Positions 60,322 to 64,000 of a DNA stretch of 64,000 nt are shown here, piece by piece. A program made the translations under genes and the position numbers. The notes beneath the pieces were generated by a model. The model saw nothing but the letters and a program-made list of their open reading frames with translations. It searched no databases and had not been told where the DNA came from. This DNA is from Phycisphaerales bacterium. Its GTDB lineage: Bacteria; Planctomycetota; Phycisphaerae; Phycisphaerales; UBA1924. Within the stretch, counting starts at the first letter, position 1; every line of letters starts with the position of its first letter. The stretch lies in assembly GCA_016742075.1 (NCBI GenBank), contig JACVCL010000004.1, positions 1 to 64,000 of the forward strand. Reading direction: 5' to 3'.

Positions 60322-62319
60322 ATGGGCAACCGGTTCGGCCTCAAAGACTTCATCGTCATCGTGCTGCTGCTCGCGGTGGGCATCAGCCTGTGGCTGAACA
60401 TGTTCCAGGAAGACCGGCGGTTCCGCGACACGCGCGCCATCGCCGACCGCGTTCAGTCGCTCGAGAGCCTGCAGTCGCAGACCCAGACGGGGCTCGAGCG
60501 GCTTCAGGGTTCGCTCGACGCCGTGCAGCGGCAACTGAACGACGTGGGCAACCGGCTGGAGTCGGGGGTGAAGGCCGTCGCGGCGTTCCCGCACGGCGGC
60601 AGCCCGGGTTCAGCGCCGGGGCCCGGCCCGCAGAGCGGAGCGCCCGCCGATCGCGACGAGAGCTGGGCCCGGCCCGGCGGTGTCCCGGTGGTGTGGTCCG
60701 GGGGATTCAAGCTCGAGAGCGACCCGCGCGGGCAGGACGGCTTCGCCGAGGGCGGCGAGTTCATCCAGATCTTCGAGGCGCAGCCGCCGATTCTCACGCC
60801 GTACCGCTACGCCGACACCTACGGCCGCTACGTGAACGACGAGATCGTCGAGTCTCTGGGCCGCTACAACCCCCGGACGCTGAAGCTTGAGGGCGTGCTG
60901 GCCGAGGCGTGGCAGATGGACCCGGAGGGGCGCTGGCTGCGGGTGCTGATCCAGCGGCGTGCCCGCTTCAGCGACGGCGAGCCGGTGAAGGCCGAGGACG
61001 TCGTTTGGACGCACAACGAGTTCCTGTACAACGCCGAGATCCAGGCCGATCGGTTCCGCTCGGTGTACAACGCGATGGCCGAGGTGAAGCCCGTGCCGGG
61101 CTTCGGCGGCAAGGTGGTGGACATCACCTTCAAGGAACCCCGCTTCGACAACCTGCAGCAGGCCTTCGGCATGCCCATTGTGCCCAAGCACTTCTACTCG
61201 AAGTTCTCGGCGGCGCAGATCAACCAGAGCACCGGGCTGACGATGGGCTCGGGCCCCTTCCGGATGGCCAAGCTCGACCCGCAGGACCAGTGGAAGCCTC
61301 CGGAAGACCTTGTGCTGGTACGCAACGAGCAGTACTGGGGCCCGCGCCCCGCGCTCGACCGCGTCCGCTTCAAGGTCATCAACGACACGCTCGCCCGCTT
61401 CACGGCGTTCCGCAACCGCGTGGGCGACATGGCCCGCCCGAGTTCGCAGCAATTCGACTCGGTCCGCAATGACGCCGAGTTCAACAAGCGTTTCCAGCCG
61501 GCCATGTGGTACAACATGCAGGGGGGCTGGGCGTTCGTTGCCTGGCAGTGCGGGCCCCGGAACGGGAAGCTGACCCCGTTCAGCGACAAGCGCGTGCGCC
61601 TGGCGATGACGCACCTGATCGACCGCGAGCGGCTGATCCGCGACGTCGACAAGGATCTGGCCCGCATCGCCACCGGCCCTTTCAACAGTGAGACCCCTCA
61701 GGCCGACCCGTCGATCAAGGCGTGGCCCTACGACCTGGCCGTCTCCCGCCGGCTGCTCGACGAGGCCGGGTGGAAAGACCGCAACGGCGACGGCGTGCTC
61801 GAGAACGACAAGGGCGAGCGGTTCAGCTTCCAGCTCACCTACGCCTCGGGCAACCCCGCGACCGAGCAGCGTGTCACGTACATCAAGGACCAGTGCGCCA
61901 AGGTGGGCATCGCCTGCGTGCTCGAGCCCATCGACTGGTCGGTGACCCAGAGCCGCCTCGACAAGCGCGACTTCGACGCGATCACCTTTGCCTGGTCGAG
62001 CAGCGCCCCGGAGTCGGACCCCACGCAGCTGTGGGCCATCTCGTCGATCGACGGCACGGGTGACAACTTCGTGCAGTGGCGCAACGAGCAGGCCGACGCC
62101 CTGATCAAGGAAGGGCGCAAGACCATCGATTTCGACGCTCGCATGAAGGTGTGGCACCGGCTGCACCGCGTCATCCACGAGGATCAGCCCTACACGCCCA
62201 TCATGGAGCTCCCGTGGCTGCGGCTGATCAACCGGCGCATCCACAACTTCCAGCCGCACAAGAGCGGCATGGAGATGCACGAGTTCTTCATCCCGCGGGG
62301 CATGCAGGCTTCTCCGTGA
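60322..62319 (+). CDS. Peptide ABC transporter substrate-binding protein (OppA/DppA, SBP_bac_5) with N-terminal TM and coiled coil
   Basis: SBP family 5 pattern: PRTLKLEGVLAEAWQMDPEGRWLRVLIQRRARFSDGEPVKAEDVVWT; N-terminal DFIVIVLLLAVGISLWLNMF. Confidence 0.9.
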   Translation: MGNRFGLKDFIVIVLLLAVGISLWLNMFQEDRRFRDTRAIADRVQSLESLQSQTQTGLERLQGSLDAVQRQLNDVGNRLESGVKAVAAFPHGGSPGSAPGPGPQSGAPADRDESWARPGGVPVVWSGGFKLESDPRGQDGFAEGGEFIQIFEAQPPILTPYRYADTYGRYVNDEIVESLGRYNPRTLKLEGVLAEAWQMDPEGRWLRVLIQRRARFSDGEPVKAEDVVWTHNEFLYNAEIQADRFRSVYNAMAEVKPVPGFGGKVVDITFKEPRFDNLQQAFGMPIVPKHFYSKFSAAQINQSTGLTMGSGPFRMAKLDPQDQWKPPEDLVLVRNEQYWGPRPALDRVRFKVINDTLARFTAFRNRVGDMARPSSQQFDSVRNDAEFNKRFQPAMWYNMQGGWAFVAWQCGPRNGKLTPFSDKRVRLAMTHLIDRERLIRDVDKDLARIATGPFNSETPQADPSIKAWPYDLAVSRRLLDEAGWKDRNGDGVLENDKGERFSFQLTYASGNPATEQRVTYIKDQCAKVGIACVLEPIDWSVTQSRLDKRDFDAITFAWSSSAPESDPTQLWAISSIDGTGDNFVQWRNEQADALIKEGRKTIDFDARMKVWHRLHRVIHEDQPYTPIMELPWLRLINRRIHNFQPHKSGMEMHEFFIPRGMQASP

Positions 62320-62329
62320 CGGCCAACCG

Positions 62330-63880
62330 ATGCTGAGCTACATCGCCCGACGCCTGCTGCTGATGATCCCGACGCTCATCGGGATCACGTTCCTGATCTT
62401 CATGCTCGTGGCGCTCAGCCCCGGCGGGATCGGGGCCGCGCTGCGCGCCGCAGGCGGGACCATGCAGGCCGACGTCGGCAGCCGCGCCGTGCAGGAGGCC
62501 TATCTCCAGGATCGCTACGGCCTCGACGACCCCGCCCCGCTCCAGTACATCCGCTGGCTGGGGCGGATCTCGCCGCTCAAGTTCGGCGAGCGCGCCCAGC
62601 GGACGCCGCAGGGTGAGATCGTGCTCATCCCCCGGGGCCTGAAAGAGCCGCCGCTGTGGGAGTGGTTCACCGAGCGGCTCCCCGCCGAGCCGTCGGTGCA
62701 GCCCGCCGCCCTGGCCGCGGGTGAAAATCCCGAGGCCGAGCGTGCCGCCCGGCTGCGGCAGTTCCAGACGGCCTCCGCCGCCAACGCCCGGGCCCGGCTC
62801 CGGTATGTCGGCGAGCGGGCGGGCCTCGAACAGGCGCTGGGCCGATACGCCACGGCGGCGGGGCGTGGGGACCTCGTGGACTTCCGCGGCGTGCCCGACG
62901 CCGACGCCCTCGGGCGCCTCAAGCCCGACCGGGCCTCCCCGGCGTGGGCCGAGGCGGAGGAGCAGGGAAAGAAGACCCTGGCGGCCTACGAAGCCGCTCT
63001 CGCGTCGCGCGCGGCGCTGCTCGGCGTCATCCGGGCCAAGCCCTTCGAGGAGATCGGCTTTCCGATCATCCCCGGCGTGCTGAGCATCGGGCCTCCGGAC
63101 TTCGGATCATCGTTCACCCGCGGCCAGCCGGTGGTGGACCTCATCACCTCGGCCCTGCCCGTCACGCTGCTGCTCAACCTCATCGCCTTCCCGCTCATCT
63201 ATCTCGTCGCGATCCCCACCGGCATACTGGCCGCCACCAAGCAGGGCCGCTGGCAGGACACGGCGATCGGCGGCCTCGTCGTGGCGCTGTGGTCGATCCC
63301 CACGGTGTGGGCGGGCGTGCTGTGCATGGGGTACCTCGCGAGCGATCAGTACCTCGGCGCGTTCCCGGTGTCGGGGCTGCACGCCACCGGGTCCGAAGCG
63401 TTCACGTTCCTGCCCTCGGCGGCCTCCGGCAAAGCGGGCTGGCACCACGGATACCTCCTCGACGTGCTCTGGCACATCTGCCTGCCGGTGTTCTGCCTCG
63501 TGTACGGCGGATTCGCGGTGCTGAGCAAGCAGACCCGCGCCGCGATGCTCGACAACTTCAACGCCGACTACGTCCGCACCGCCAAGGCCAAGGGCGTCGA
63601 CGGCCGCACCATCGTATTCGCCCATGTCTTCCGCAACTCGCTGCTCCCGCTCATCACGATGTTCGCCACGATCTTCCCGGCCATGCTGTCGGGCTCGGTG
63701 GTGATCGAGCGGATCTTCACCGTTCCGGGCATGGGCAGCCTGATCATCGACTCGATCAACCTGCGCGACCGCGAGGTGCTCCTGGCCAACACCCTCATGA
63801 TCGCCGCGGTCAACCTGCTGGCGCTGCTGCTGGCCGACATCCTGTACGCCGCGGCCGACCCCAGGATTTCCTACAAGTAG
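62330..63880 (+). CDS. Oligopeptide/dipeptide ABC transporter permease (OppB/DppB family) with large insertion
   Basis: MLSYIARRLLLMIPTLIGITFLIFMLV, RAAMLDNFNADYVRTAKAKGVDGRTIVFAHVFRNSLLPLITM. Confidence 0.92.
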   Translation: MLSYIARRLLLMIPTLIGITFLIFMLVALSPGGIGAALRAAGGTMQADVGSRAVQEAYLQDRYGLDDPAPLQYIRWLGRISPLKFGERAQRTPQGEIVLIPRGLKEPPLWEWFTERLPAEPSVQPAALAAGENPEAERAARLRQFQTASAANARARLRYVGERAGLEQALGRYATAAGRGDLVDFRGVPDADALGRLKPDRASPAWAEAEEQGKKTLAAYEAALASRAALLGVIRAKPFEEIGFPIIPGVLSIGPPDFGSSFTRGQPVVDLITSALPVTLLLNLIAFPLIYLVAIPTGILAATKQGRWQDTAIGGLVVALWSIPTVWAGVLCMGYLASDQYLGAFPVSGLHATGSEAFTFLPSAASGKAGWHHGYLLDVLWHICLPVFCLVYGGFAVLSKQTRAAMLDNFNADYVRTAKAKGVDGRTIVFAHVFRNSLLPLITMFATIFPAMLSGSVVIERIFTVPGMGSLIIDSINLRDREVLLANTLMIAAVNLLALLLADILYAAADPRISYK

Positions 63881-64000
63881 CCGCCCGCCCACCACTACCT
63901 CCGCATTCACGAGCAATCTCCCCGACGCACCCTTGAGACCCAGCCGCTTGACCGACGAACGCCCTCAACCCGGCCCCGCCTCCGCCCCACGACCGGCGGG

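Noticed and set aside
60610-62280. 556-aa minus-strand ORF opposite the peptide SBP
   Set aside because: Shadow ORF; no recognisable domain
1-64000. CRISPR arrays, IS elements, prophage or integrative element
   Set aside because: No regularly spaced direct repeats, transposases, integrases or phage structural genes were seen; the two tRNAs have no adjacent integrase

Overview
GC-rich bacterial chromosomal window, about 50 genes, mostly co-oriented and tightly packed with many ATGA/GTGA stop-start overlaps. Gene content and style (DUF58/VWA/ABC cassette, dockerin-like secreted protein, DUF1559-like prepilin, ResB/CcsA system II) suggest a planctomycete, probably Phycisphaerae-like; this is inference and no search was run. 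Recognisable genes include thiS-thiG, hutU, hutH, mrdA-rodA, rsmG, a DinG-type helicase, a phosphohexomutase, folE2, ccsA-resB, an alpha-glucan phosphorylase, an RluD-like synthase, coaX, a class IV aminotransferase, yihY, an RsuA/RluB-type synthase, coaC, rpoZ, a SPINDLY-type O-GlcNAc transferase, a metal ABC transporter, ridA, a threonine synthase, queG, an ECF sigma operon and an Opp-type transporter (permease-SBP-permease). There are two tRNAs on the minus strand (Met-CAT, Phe-GAA) and one convincing intrinsic terminator. I saw no CRISPR array, rRNA, IS element or phage module. The most interesting points are: (1) a metal ABC operon in which BOTH permeases carry a C-terminal DtxR-like domain, reminiscent of chlamydial YtgCR; (2) an Opp-type transporter in which both permeases and the substrate-binding protein have extra, probably extracytoplasmic, segments; (3) a KAP-like ATPase with transmembrane segments between Walker A and B; (4) a truncated MnmE-like GTPase without the C-terminal CxGK motif; (5) a small membrane protein with three copies of an 'REA-x-x-V...sxEdAERLL' motif; (6) a sigma / anti-sigma-like / Spy-CnrX-like three-gene unit.
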